NCBI GenBank assembly: GCA_021397835.1
Contig: JAJFZO010000235.1
Location: 124,001-188,000, forward strand
DNA: 64,000 bases
Direction: 5' to 3'
DNA from: Moringa oleifera
Lineage: Eukaryota; Streptophyta; Magnoliopsida; Brassicales; Moringaceae
Positions within the stretch are counted from its first letter, which is position 1; each line of letters begins with the position of its first letter. A program made the position numbers and the translations under genes. This document shows positions 35,600-46,499 of this stretch, in pieces. The notes beneath the pieces are model-generated. The model was not told where the DNA came from. It ran no database searches and worked only from the letters and a program-made list of their open reading frames with translations.

Positions 35600-36110
35600 A
35601 TTTGTTTATATCTTTCTTGGTTTTTTTAGCTCTATTCCGTCATACTTCAGTATTTATTTTAGATTTCCCTGATTCAGTCTTCATCCATCATTCTTATCAA
35701 TTGATTCATCTTAAATGTATACTACTCTTCTCATTTTTCTTGATATAACTTCATATCTTTTAATTGCTTTTGATGGTTTACTTGATTAGCAAAGATGATC
35801 TTTTCAAGTTTTTTATTCTCTCATTCTATCTCATGCAAGCTCAGCTTTTATTTATAATTCTTTATGTATCTTTATGCTTTCACTCATGAAGAAGTACCTG
35901 TCTTTCCTTAACTCTTCTATTTCTTGAGTTATCCTTCGCATTTCCTCGTTATTCCTTAATTTTGACCTTTGTGTGCGAAAGCTTTTTAATTTCTTGATAG
36001 GGCTTCTTTCTCAATCTCAAGGTCAATATATATATATTTTTTTATGACTTGAATCTTTTGGTTTCTCGAGATTCTCTGTCCTTCTAAAAGCATTCAACTT
36101 CCACTTGTTT
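35600..36110 (-). pseudogene. Unrecognised coiled-coil coding remnant
   Basis: Minus-strand frames give NEEMRRITQEIEELRKDRYF, and after a shift KLEKIIFANQVNHQKQLKD and FKMNQLIRMMDED. The composition (heptad-like, rich in Glu, Lys, Leu) indicates a coiled coil. I do not recognise the family. Coiled-coil gag-like proteins of plant repeats are one possibility. It may belong with the tandem repeat or with the dispersed repeat to the right, and is on the same strand as the DRM pseudogene. Confidence 0.4.
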
Positions 36111-36299
36111 TTATTTCGTGAAAGAAGTTTTGACCAAACCAATCATACTAGTGGGACTAAACCCTGAATTCTGCTATCCATCTAGTTACTTTCATTACAT
36201 TGGGGTTTTATAGGCTTGTTTGATTTTTTACTTTATTTACTGATTATGCATCATCATATTTAAATGTTCCTCTAACCAATTGGTATAAGGTAGTGACCA

Positions 36300-37861
36300 T
36301 TATTTCACACCCGTCTACCTACATACTACTAGTGATGTATATTTGATACTTTCCCATATTCTGAGTAAAGGCATAAAATCCTCTTGTTATAAACAAAATG
36401 GCTTTGTATAAGATCCAAGGTGTTATCCATTGTATTTGTTCTTTAAGCTGAACAAACTTTGACCCACTGGTACATGGTTATGTTCCCATTAGATCTTCCC
36501 TCGTGAAAGATCTCTATAAAATGCCCCTAAAGTTTAGATATTTTTCTATTCATTTTGAGATGGCTTTTGAGCCATGTGTAAAGTAAAGTAATTCCTCCTA
36601 TCAAATATCCTTTCCCATTGAATCCTCCAGAAAACAAGTCTTTCAACATTGGGAGATAGCAAGCCATAGTATCAATATAGAATGAGTTACCAAGTGACTT
36701 ATACCTATCAATCTTGCTGATTCCATAGCCGTCAGTGTAGTTTAATAGGAATTGAAAAGCATCTTTATTTCATTGTCTCAAGTGGAGCAACCTTATTCCT
36801 TCTAACCTAGACTAGATTTCTTTTTATACATTCATCTAAGACATACTTCTAGACATTTAATGGTGGATCACTGTCATAATCTTCAAGAACCTTGCAAATT
36901 TTCTTACTTAGTTTTGCACTCCCAACATAAATCTATAAGCAATTAAATTTTGTATTCCATAAGGGCCCATTTCTTAATTAAAGGAAGAGCTTCATGTATG
37001 GTACATGGAGAAATTGGAACAAGAGGAAATTTGTTCTAGGTTAGAAGTTATGAGCATAGCCTTTCTTTCTTAGCAACATAGTAGTATTTAGAATTAACCA
37101 ATTCTGGTTCCACATCATGTAAGTAACATGAAATAGTGTCCTAAACTATATTACGATCAAGTGCCAAATTTTCATGAAAGTATGAGGACTCATTGGTTGC
37201 TTCATGAAGTGTTGTATGCCTTACATAACCTTATTTGATATAAACTCCAAAACCCATTATTGGATTTAGGAGATGAATTGTCTCATTATCCCTATTCAAA
37301 AATTTATTCTCAAACTCTCTCTCTTTTTTCCTAATAAAAACTTCTCTCTTCGTGTTTAACAAAGTTCTTAAGACTTTGACAACTTTTGGAGAGGAAGTTC
37401 ATTCACTAGTTCATTGGCAACCTTTGCCATTTGAGCTACATAAATAAAATTAGTTAAATATATAATCTAGTCCCACTTCCTCCACCTTGTCCCCATATTT
37501 GTTCAGGATAGCAACTTCTTTCATCAAGATTAGGATTTAGGATTTCCTTGCTAGTTGAGTGCTTTTTATATATGAGAAATCATCTAGAAAGCTACTTATA
37601 TAATCTGGAAAGGAGTGATCTGCAGAATAATTTCACTATATTGGAAGAGATTTTCCAGTAACGGAGTATGGCAGGAGAGTTTGATATTAAATCTATGTTG
37701 TCTTCTCCATTTTCTTCAATTACTTTTAAAACAATATCCTTACAAAATCCTATTACAACAAAATGATCAACCATCTTGGAGTAAGAAGATCCTTCTAGAA
37801 GGCTTATTGAGTATTTGAGGAGAGTTCTAATTATCAAATATGCATTGCCATCTCCTATCAA
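36300..37861 (-). pseudogene. DRM-type de novo cytosine-5 DNA methyltransferase pseudogene
   Basis: Reading leftward: a UBA-like domain (MVDHFVVIGFCKDIVLKVIE then ENGEDN, 37774-37690), a second UBA-like part (AILNKYGDKVEE, then FIYVAQMAKVANELVNELP, about 37530-37395), then the rearranged methyltransferase. Recognisable pieces are NPIMGFGVY, YFHENLALDRNIV, YLHDVEPELVNSKYYYVAKK, PISPCTIHEALPLIKKW, NCL...VGSAKLSKKICKVLEDY, KYVLDECIKRNLV, RRNKVAPLETM and GISKIDRYKSLGNSF. UBA domains followed by C-terminal motifs before the SAM-binding motif is the hallmark of plant DRM enzymes, the RNA-directed DNA methylation methyltransferases. The SAM-motif region after 36650 is badly decayed and the catalytic PC motif is not seen. 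No introns are obvious, so a processed origin is possible. Many stops: certainly non-functional. Confidence 0.88.
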
Positions 37862-38789
37862 AATCTTTTTCGATATTTGGCAATAAAATATGTTTTACTT
37901 CTTGTATAGATTTCCTTTGATGTTTGATTTTGAAAATATGTTTTTATTTTTAGTTGTTTTATTTTCTTATTAATTTTTATTTTATTTTGCTTGATTATCA
38001 AAGTATAAAACTCATCAATCAAAATTGTTTTTTTTTTTTTAATAAAAGCATCAAGTATGTAGATTAAGAAAGTACACAACTTCCTCACTATCAAGCAATA
38101 CTCTGTCAGGTTTTTCTCAATGATGATCACTTTAATACACTAATTTTCTTTTGATTAAAATAATAAAGACGCCATTTTATCCTCATCAAATTCGTTTAAT
38201 ATTAGGACTAAGTAGCTCTTCCCTATGAAATCTCCTTCAGAGAAGGTCATCCTCATAGAATCCATCCCTATTTCATACTCATTTACCCTCTTTGGGTGTT
38301 CATTTGCCCATTGAATTGGTGGAGTTCTCTAGAATCCATTATTTGGTGTGCTTTTTTCATCCTACTTTAGTACACAAATGACTTTCAATCTTTTTTTATC
38401 AATCAAATTCAATTGTTTCTACCATTTTTTTCCACTCATTTTACTTATTTGAGCTACCTTTCCATGAGTACTTTTAAGAAAAAATCTATATTCAATTGGC
38501 AATATTGCTTTTGTATTATTGAGTTTGCCCTAATTGACATCCTTACTGAAGCTAATAGTAGTATCTTATGCCGGCCTTGATAGTTCCTGGTCATTTTTTG
38601 AATTGCAACTTCAATAGCTTTATTATCATCTACTTAAGGTTTTTTCTTTCCTTCTTTTCTCTTTTTCTATGTTTCTTGTGGTTTTTCTACCCCTACTTTT
38701 TTTGAAATCGTAGTCATTAACATCTTGTAGATAGTGTAATTCATTTTTCTTCAGCTACACTATATGGATGTAGTTAACTAGGAAATGAT
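37862..38789. other. No clear gene; weak minus-strand coding-like stretches
   Basis: Minus-strand translation near 38160-38330 gives an open, acidic stretch (GMDSMRMTFSEGDF...) that could be N-terminal DRM or another relic, but no family is recognisable. Confidence 0.3.
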
Positions 38790-41660
38790 TCACATTTTTC
38801 ATATTTCTCTGATTTTGGGAGTTCATAAGGAAGCGATTCATCCTGATGTATTGATGGTTTTTCCACAATGTGATTTAATTGTTAAGAACATCCCTGGTTC
38901 TTCATTTATCAAGAATGATTTTTTTCTATTTCTTCTCCAAGTTTTTCTTTTCTTGACTTAAAGAATGTTCCATTATGCTTCCATATCTACATATCCTTAT
39001 AATAACTAGACTAATTCCATCTTCAATTTCGTGGCACTTATTTTAACCACCTTTTATCTGTTTCCACTTTCTAACTTGACCATTTTGGTTTCTTCCTTAT
39101 GGAGCCTTTTTGCTCTCTTTTTTCTTGTTCCACTTGCATGAGGTTCTTCTAGTGTAATTCCAACTTTTTCTTTCAAATCCTCAAAGTGAGAATCATCCTC
39201 TTGAAAATATTCACAGTTATTTCTATTAAACTTTTCATCATCAAAATCACCCTAAAAAAAGGATACCAAAGTTTCACTCAAAAGCCAAAAAAAAAAAAAA
39301 CAAAAAAAGGATTTGATATGGTAGAACTTATATGAAGCTGTGCGTTAGTGAAGGCATGGTAAGAACTTATATAAAGCGATATATTTTTGATAGTTAATTT
39401 CAATATAATAGTTTTATACAATTTCATAACTAGATTGAGAACAACCTTCATTTTTTCTTATTTTGAAATATTCTAGCTATATTATCCTTTATATGGGAAT
39501 TTATCATTAAAGACTGATTTGCATCATAAACTAGCAAACTAAAAATAAGGTGGATGGTGACCAAAGTCGATTAGATCCATTTATTTATTTTTTCTTCATT
39601 TTTTTTCTTTTTCCTCTCTATTCTTTTCTTGTCGACTCTCGTTGGCTCATATCCTAAGCCCACTTGATTTCTACTTTGTTTCACCTTCAAAATTCTGGCC
39701 ATTATATTCACATGATGTACTGCATGGGTAGGCAATGAATTGTTGGCAACATATGGGCTATTTATGGCATCGAAGCCCAAAACTCTATTATTTACAGGTG
39801 ATTGTACTTTGTATTTGAATGTTAACTAGTTTTCTATATTATGCCTTATTGTACTTTTGTGATAATTGTATTTGACATTTGCATTATACTATTTTGGGTA
39901 TAAGGGTTGAAACGGCTTCATAAACAAAGGGGCAATCAATTTTTCATACAAACTTTAGGAAATAATTCTGAATATGAGCATGGTATTGGTCTAACGAGCA
40001 CCCTCTATTTCTATAGCTTTTATGATGTAGGCTCATTATTCACATTGGCCATATTTTTTGAGGAAGCTTGGCATATCAAACCCAATGGTTTAAAGATAAA
40101 GTTCATCTCCTATTCTCTCTCTTTCGGGGTGAAAGATTTCCTTTGTTATGGCACCCCTTTCTTGGTGATCTTGCCTTTTACAAGTAACTCCATCATCTAC
40201 TAAAACCATTTTTCTATCGAGTTTTAAACGTTAATGTAATCTTATAGCAATTGATTTTGCATTATAGATGAGGCCTGGGCTATCCATCCTTAGCAACTTC
40301 TATCGTCTCTATCCTAGTATTATAATTTTCAATTTTTTCTTACAGTAAAGCATTTAAATGAGTGTTATATTCTTAGATGACCAAGCTTTTGAAACATATA
40401 TTTTCATTGACTTTATATTATATGGTAGGCAACATAACGATACATCAAGTATATTTGATGTGTGTCCTAGTTGGGTTTAGAACCTTAACGCTAGCCATGG
40501 CTCTACCTTGGGTTAAATATATGCGTTGGTTATGCAAGAGAAGACCAACTTCAAAAGGTTTGCAGATTTCCATTATCGGACTAATGATGGTTTACTATGA
40601 CATAGTTTGTTATGTCATGGTGAATAATAGTCGAGATCAACATGCCTAAGGTTTAATCTAAGTGAAATACTTCTCCAGCTTTGCTAGGTTTCCTCTTGAA
40701 TGCATCGTTACACATATTTCTCCTACAAGGTAAAGTTTTGGTTTAGAGCATATGTTATGCTTTGTGGCATGTGCTATTTCAAAAGCAATTAATAAAACAA
40801 ACAAAACATAGCAATCAAGGAATACAAAATAATAAATCATAAAGAAAAAGCAAGAAAAGAAATCTAAGTTTGGTCTGGATCTCTTAATCATCCCTAGTGA
40901 AGATGCCAACTATTATGACTAGGGTTTCGATCGAGAAAACCTACGGTGTGAGAAAAAGTTAAAAGTTGTCACAAATCATTTTAGGTATGATTGACCACCG
41001 TTTAAAAGTAAGGCTAACGAGTACAAAAAGAGTCGAGATTTCGAATCTGGGAGTCGGTTATGCTTAGGGATGGATTAGCACCCCCAAGACCCCCAAAACT
41101 GGTACACCTTTTGATTTCTTTTCCTAAAAAATAATTTTAAGAGTATTTTAATCAAAGTACTTGAACCTTTGTGCTTACTCCATCCCAATATATCAAGACA
41201 TTCTTTTAGGGAGAAAAGAATGGCTTGCACTTACCTACTTCTCATCTTCTCCAAAATAAGGGTTAGAAATCATATATGTAATATTTTTGTTAACAAAGAA
41301 AAGTTCTAATATGAAAATTTTTTTATTTCTATAATATGATTTATCTAAATGCTAAAATATTAAATAAATCAAAACATATAACTTAACAAGAGTTTATTAA
41401 TAATTATCTCATGTTGAGCAATTTTATTCAAAATAATGAATGTGTTGTAGTAAATAAGTTTAAGAGATTGTTTAAATACCTCTTGAAGTCCCTTACACTT
41501 TCATAGTATTTCTCCCCTCTTTAATATGAATGGATATAAGATTTCTATTGAAATCTTCGTGGGAAGCCACAAAAACTATAATGGAAATTAAAAATTATAA
41601 AAAGAATTTTTTGAGAAAACTTTAGAGACAGTTTCTTTTCTTTTTATTGTGTTTGTGTGT
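38790..41660. repeat. Dispersed repeat, copy B (partner at 1855-4020)
   Basis: Collinear with copy A, with about 750 bp extra at 39600-40370 (including open frames at 39907-40203, not recognised). The right end lies near GAGACAGTTTCTTTTC, as in copy A. Includes GGGAGTCGGTTATGCTTAGG near 41050. The tandem duplication breakpoint at 40560 falls inside this repeat, so only its right third reappears at 53854-54954. Confidence 0.75.
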
Positions 41661-41689
41661 GTCTCTCCTTCACATAAATCTTGCTACCT

Positions 41690-43003
41690 CTTCCTCTTTT
41701 TGCCACTCTTCGCTCTAGAGCTGAAATCTTCCCACCTATATATAGGATTTCGATGGTGCACATTAGCATCAAACAACGGGCAGAAGAAAAAAGTGTAATA
41801 TGCCCAACATCTTTTGCGTTCAAGCTCGACATGCTTTACCTTGCTTTGCAGAGCCCACCTTATTGTGTGAAGCCCCCTTAAGACTCTATCATATTGTCTT
41901 CATTGATTCCAACTCCATTTCCACATCATTGACCTCATTTGAGTAGGAAACCACATTCATTTTCTCCAATCTTCATCTAGATAACTCAAAAATAGGTTTG
42001 CTAGTAAGCTACTACTGTGTCATTTAATTCTTCCAATTAGTGAATAAATCTTAGGAATTTAAGGAGCTTTACAATCTACTTCACCATTCCATCACCTTTT
42101 GTGCAATTTCCTACTCACATTACCAAATTTGGGATAGAATCAGGTGACATCAAAATGTGGGGTAAGCTACTAACTTTGCTACCTTCGAATTCCTTGCCAC
42201 ATCAATAGCTCTTCTTTTTCAGACTGATGTGGTAGCGTTGCCAAATGATGCCTTACCATATTAACAGCCCTACTATCGATGTCGTGCTACATCATCAGTT
42301 TTCCTTTTTTCAAAAGTAGAGCACTATCTTATCAGCACTAGCGCTTTCAATGATAATGTACCATGTCAGCCACTTCTGCCTACTAATATGTTCTAAATTT
42401 TTATCTCTTATCTTTACAATGCCACTTGAATCACCTTCATAATAATAATGATTTCACTATCTCAAATTACTATTGCAAGTTCATTGGTTATTCTATCTCG
42501 ACATCATGCATTTTTGGACAATGATAAAACCTTAAGGTGTTAATAATCTCCATTTGGTCACAACATAACATTGATATCCCTCTATCTTAACTTTTCAACA
42601 CCATTTGAATCACCTTAATTAGATCTTAAATGTGGAAGCTTTGATAGATCTTTCAAGTGTTCCTTTATGAAAATACTATAGTAAAGCATCTGAATGTTAT
42701 GTAGCTTTGCATCAAGGTAGAACCTTCAAGTTCATAAAATCTTCACTCGACCTTAACACAGAATGTTTAGCCCTTTCTCTTACCTTTCCAATGCCACTTG
42801 AATCACTTCAATTAGATCTTAGATGTTGAAGTTATGGAGGTCCTTTAAGTGTTCCTTGATCTAGGTGAATTCCTAACCTTGAGAAAACCTGACCTTAGCT
42901 TAGCTCCTGACATTAAGTTCACTCCTAACCTTGGATTAGCCCCTAACCTTGAATTAACTTTCGACCTTGGATTATCTCCTGACCTCGCGTAACTCCTGAC
43001 CTC
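41690..43003. repeat. Gene-free stretch with degenerate ~185 bp and short tandem repeats
   Basis: AATGCCACTTGAATCACCTT-like phrases start near 42420, 42599 and 42792 and head three diverged units of about 180-190 bp. From about 42870 to 43003, short phrases like CCTAACCTTGGATTAGCCCC and TGACCTT recur every 20-30 bp. No gene recognised; frames at 41644-41881 are not credible. Repeated at 54984-56297. Confidence 0.6.
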
Positions 43004-43830
43004 CACTACAAGAAAACAATAAAATTCTTAAGGAAAATTCCCATGGCTATAAAAATCGTGGGAATTTTTGAAATCTATTATGCCAAGTGATACGAAAAAA
43101 TTATGCAATCAGAAATTATTATTCCAATGGAAATTCAATCAAAATTTCTAACATATTATTTCTTACAAATATTGTCGTAATAAAATCCATAGAAAAATTG
43201 ATTAAAATATTTATTTATATTTTTGTTTTTTTTAATGTTAACGAATTTCCAATGAAAAACTATCATGGTAGTTTTTATATAATTTTATTAATATTAAAAA
43301 CATAATTAATTTAATTGCCATGAATAATACCGCGATAATTGTTTTAATTATACATTTAAATTTTTAAATTTAATTAAATAAAATTAATAGCGCAATTATC
43401 ACGGTATATTGTCATGGGAATTAGTTGTTACTTTTTCTACGGAGAACAAAACCGCGGCAATCCATTGAAAAAGTATATACTTTAATATTTTAATTATTTT
43501 AAGTAATAATATTGCCGCGGAATAAACCGTGGCAACATTTACATCATTTGCCACAAAAATTTTGCTTGTTAATTTTGTCAAAGTAATTTTTATTTGACAT
43601 ATGGAAATAATTTTTTGTTGTTTTAATCAATTTCGATAGTAGTTTTTTGTTACAATATTTTTTGAGTGTTTCCCATGATTTTCTTTGTAGGAATTTTGAA
43701 AAAAAAGTTTTTGATTTTTGATATAATATTTTAATATTTAAATAATTAACATAAAAATAATTTATAATAATCATTTATAATAATTTGTCACGGATATTAT
43801 CCGTGACAATTTTGTTTTTACCACGGTTTT
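43004..43830 (+). mobile_element. CACTA-type terminus with CCGCGG/CACGG subterminal repeats
   Basis: CACTACAAGAAAACAAT at 43004 is a canonical CACTA end, preceded by CTC. Inside it, CCATGGCTATAAAAATCGTGG, ACCGCGATAATT, AACCGCGGCAATCC, TTGCCGCGGAATAAACCGTGG, TGTCACGGATATTATCCGTG and ACCACGG alternate over 800 bp. No GTTTTCTTGTAGTG partner end is visible downstream before 50706 or in the unique part to 53853, so the far end is lost or not recognised. Possibly a non-autonomous element. Different subterminal motifs show it is a different family from 21820-28202. Confidence 0.72.
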
Positions 43831-45060
43831 TTTCATAGGAATCATTGAGTGAGTTAAAATTTTCAAATAATTTTTCTAGATTTTATAAAATATTTTTTTA
43901 ATGTAATTTGATAATATCTGAGAAGGTAGATTATTTTTAAAATAATTTAGTATTATTTTTATTATTTATTTATCATAATTAAATTTTTAATCATAATTAT
44001 TTAATTGTATAATTATTATAGTTAAAAAAAGTTAAGTAATCAAGTATGTTCTTTTTTTTTTTTAATTTTTCACAAATTTAGTTCATTGTCTAAGGTATAA
44101 TTAAGTTTTGTTTTATATATTTTTGTTGTAATCACAAATTTAATTTACATATTTTTTTTTTCAATTTGATAATATATTATTGTCGATAAAAGTAAAATTC
44201 AACTACTTGAATTAATAATTATATTTATTAAAAAGTAAATAATAATGTAATTTGCATTTGAAAGCAATACTACATTTGGTTGCTTGTCTTAATGTTAATG
44301 TCTTATACTTAAAAATAAGAGAGCATAACTTCAAGTTTGCTTTCTTGCATCTGAAGTGTACAATATATAATATTTTTTTAATAATTTAATTTAATTTATT
44401 ATTAAAATATACCATGTCATATAATTTTTAATGTGTTATAAAATGTATAAAATATAGCAGTGCATTTAATAAATTAATTTAAACACTTATAGATTATAAT
44501 ATATAGTAATATATATAAGAAAATCTTATGATACATATATATACATCATGATTAGTACATATAACCCAATTTAAAACCATGAATTTAATTATCTTGTATT
44601 TTCATAATATATTAGATATCATGTAGTGAACTATATTACATTGATTATAATACATTGTAAAATATATAATATATTAATTTGTTCAATAAATATAAGTACT
44701 TATAATGATGAGCAATGAGTTATAACTAAGAAAACTTGAAGTTATAAATAATTTAGGATTGAAACATTGGTACATATAACTATGATTAGCTATCAATTTT
44801 GAAACAATTACTTGTTTTTAATTGCATTGTTTAGTAAAAAATGTGTATGATTAGGAATCAATTGATAAATAATTGCTTGTTAATGTAAATTGTAATTATT
44901 AGCCTAAATTACAACATATGTGTTGCTAATTGACATCGATTAATTTTAATTTCAATTAATACATATCAATGATTAAATGATTTAATTAAAATGAATAAAT
45001 TAAAACACAAAATACTACATCAAAATGATGTCGTTTTGATGTAATATAAACACTTACTTA
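43831..45060. other. Very AT-rich stretch, no gene
   Basis: Runs of T and A and ATATAT tracts; no coding sequence seen. Could be interior of the CACTA-type element. Confidence 0.4.
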
Positions 45061-45434
45061 GAAACCTAACTCACAACTTAGTTTTCTTTTTTACCGCCGC
45101 ATACTCCTTTCTTCCCTTTACTATCTGCAATTTTTTTTGCTCTCTGTAATCTTCATTTCTCTGCAATTTCTCTTCTCTTCTTGCTACTTGGTCTTTATGG
45201 AAAGATCAAATCTAAGCATTTGGTGAATCATCACTAGATTTTGAGAAGGTAAACTCGGATTTTGCCCACCCGATATGCTTAAAGTTAAGCTATTGTGGGA
45301 ATAATCTTTCTCTCCTTCTGCTCTACTTAAAGTTAAGCAGCACCTTTATCAAATCTGATTCAAAAATTATTTCTCCAAACTGACTTTACAATGAACATTT
45401 TAAAGCTTCTCTAACTACCTAGGCCTTTGCTTCC

Positions 45435-45983
45435 TTTGGCTTCATATTCCCTTCCGTGGACTTAAACTATCCTTTTGACAAAAGCACCCTGCTCATCTCT
45501 GATTACTTGTGCCATGCCTACCAGATTGAAATCATGAAAAAGCAAGGTTCCCCTTTTAGGATCGACTACAACAAGCTCACTCTAATTGAAAAAGACAATA
45601 AGCTCTCTATTTCTTTTGGCTTCATATTTCGTTTTGTGGACTTAACCTATACTTTTGATAAAAGCACCCTGCTCATCTTTGATTACCAGTGCCATGCCTA
45701 CCATATCTAAATCATGAAAAAGCAAGGTTCTCCCTTTAGGACTGATTACAACAAGCTCGCCACTCAAGAGAAAAAAATGGTAAGCTCTATGCTCTATTTG
45801 CTCATAATGCTATACCTATCAAAGTTGTTGAATGTTGCAGCATCCGCATTCCCCTTAAGCTATCCAGTGCTAGGTTTTGTCCATTTTCTGGGTATTTCAG
45901 ATCCTTCTCTACTTCTTGGTGCACCAATTGGAAAATTAACAAAGTTCCTTGTGCAATCTTTCTTATGCCTCATTTTGGTATAA
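45435..45983 (+). pseudogene. Unrecognised coding-like segment with an internal 180 bp duplication
   Basis: TTTGGCTTCATATT and the following ~180 bp occur twice in tandem (starting about 45435 and 45615). Both copies encode VDLxYxFDKSTLLIxDY, CHAYQI and IMKKQGSPFRxDYNKL, in the same frame. The second copy ends in a stop (HI then stop) but the next frame restarts MKKQGSPFRTDYNKLATQE and runs to 45983 with hydrophobic segments. The exact 60-codon spacing and conserved frame argue that this was real protein. I do not recognise the family. A pyrimidine-rich leader (TTCTTCCCTTT...) lies upstream near 45100. Repeated at 58729-59277. Confidence 0.4.
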
Positions 45984-46012
45984 CTGTCCATAAATTAAAT
46001 AGGATTCCTCCC

Positions 46013-46275
46013 CTCTATCGAACATACAGGGAATTGGAGGTAGCATTCCACCAATGTTGAGTCATGGACTGGTTCCTTCAGCCCTTTTTCTATGTGTTGG
46101 TGTCCTATATAACCGACATAAGACTCGAGTTGTTAGATATTATGGAGGTTTAGTGAGCACTATGTTGAATCTTTCTACCATTTCTTTTTTTTTTTTACTT
46201 TGGCCAATATGAGTTCACTCGTACTAACAGCTTTATCGGGGAATATTCCATCTTAGTAGGAGCTTTCTAAAGAAA
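46013..46275 (+). pseudogene. nad4: Nuclear copy of mitochondrial nad4 (NUMT fragment)
   Basis: Translation gives NIQGIGGSIPPMLSHGLVPS, ALFLCVGVLYNRHKTRVVRY, YGGLVSTMLNLSTISFFFF and, in shifted frames, GIFH and RNSLA. This is the conserved middle of NADH dehydrogenase subunit 4, a membrane subunit of mitochondrial complex I. Frameshifts near the poly-T run (46185-46197), stops and amino acid changes show long residence in the nucleus. The following 46275-46500 is less AT-rich and may also be organellar, but I could not identify it. Duplicated at 59307-59569. Confidence 0.85.
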
Positions 46276-46499
46276 TAGCTTAGCATAGCCTCTCTCTTCT
46301 AATAATAAAGAGCAGCCTGCATCTTTATCATCTTATAGTAACTACTAGTTACTTAAAAGAACACACACAACGGACCGAACACAAACAACAGAAAGAACAA
46401 AAAGGCCATACATCCATATCAAAACATAAGGTAAAGGGGACAATAGGTCACCATGCCGAAGTCCCCTCGAGCTCTTGGTACCAATACGATTCTAAGTGA

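Noticed and set aside
37858..38130. 90-codon minus-strand frame
   Set aside because: Lys/Ile-rich low-complexity translation of an A/T-rich tract; ends near the DRM pseudogene but shares no DRM motif.
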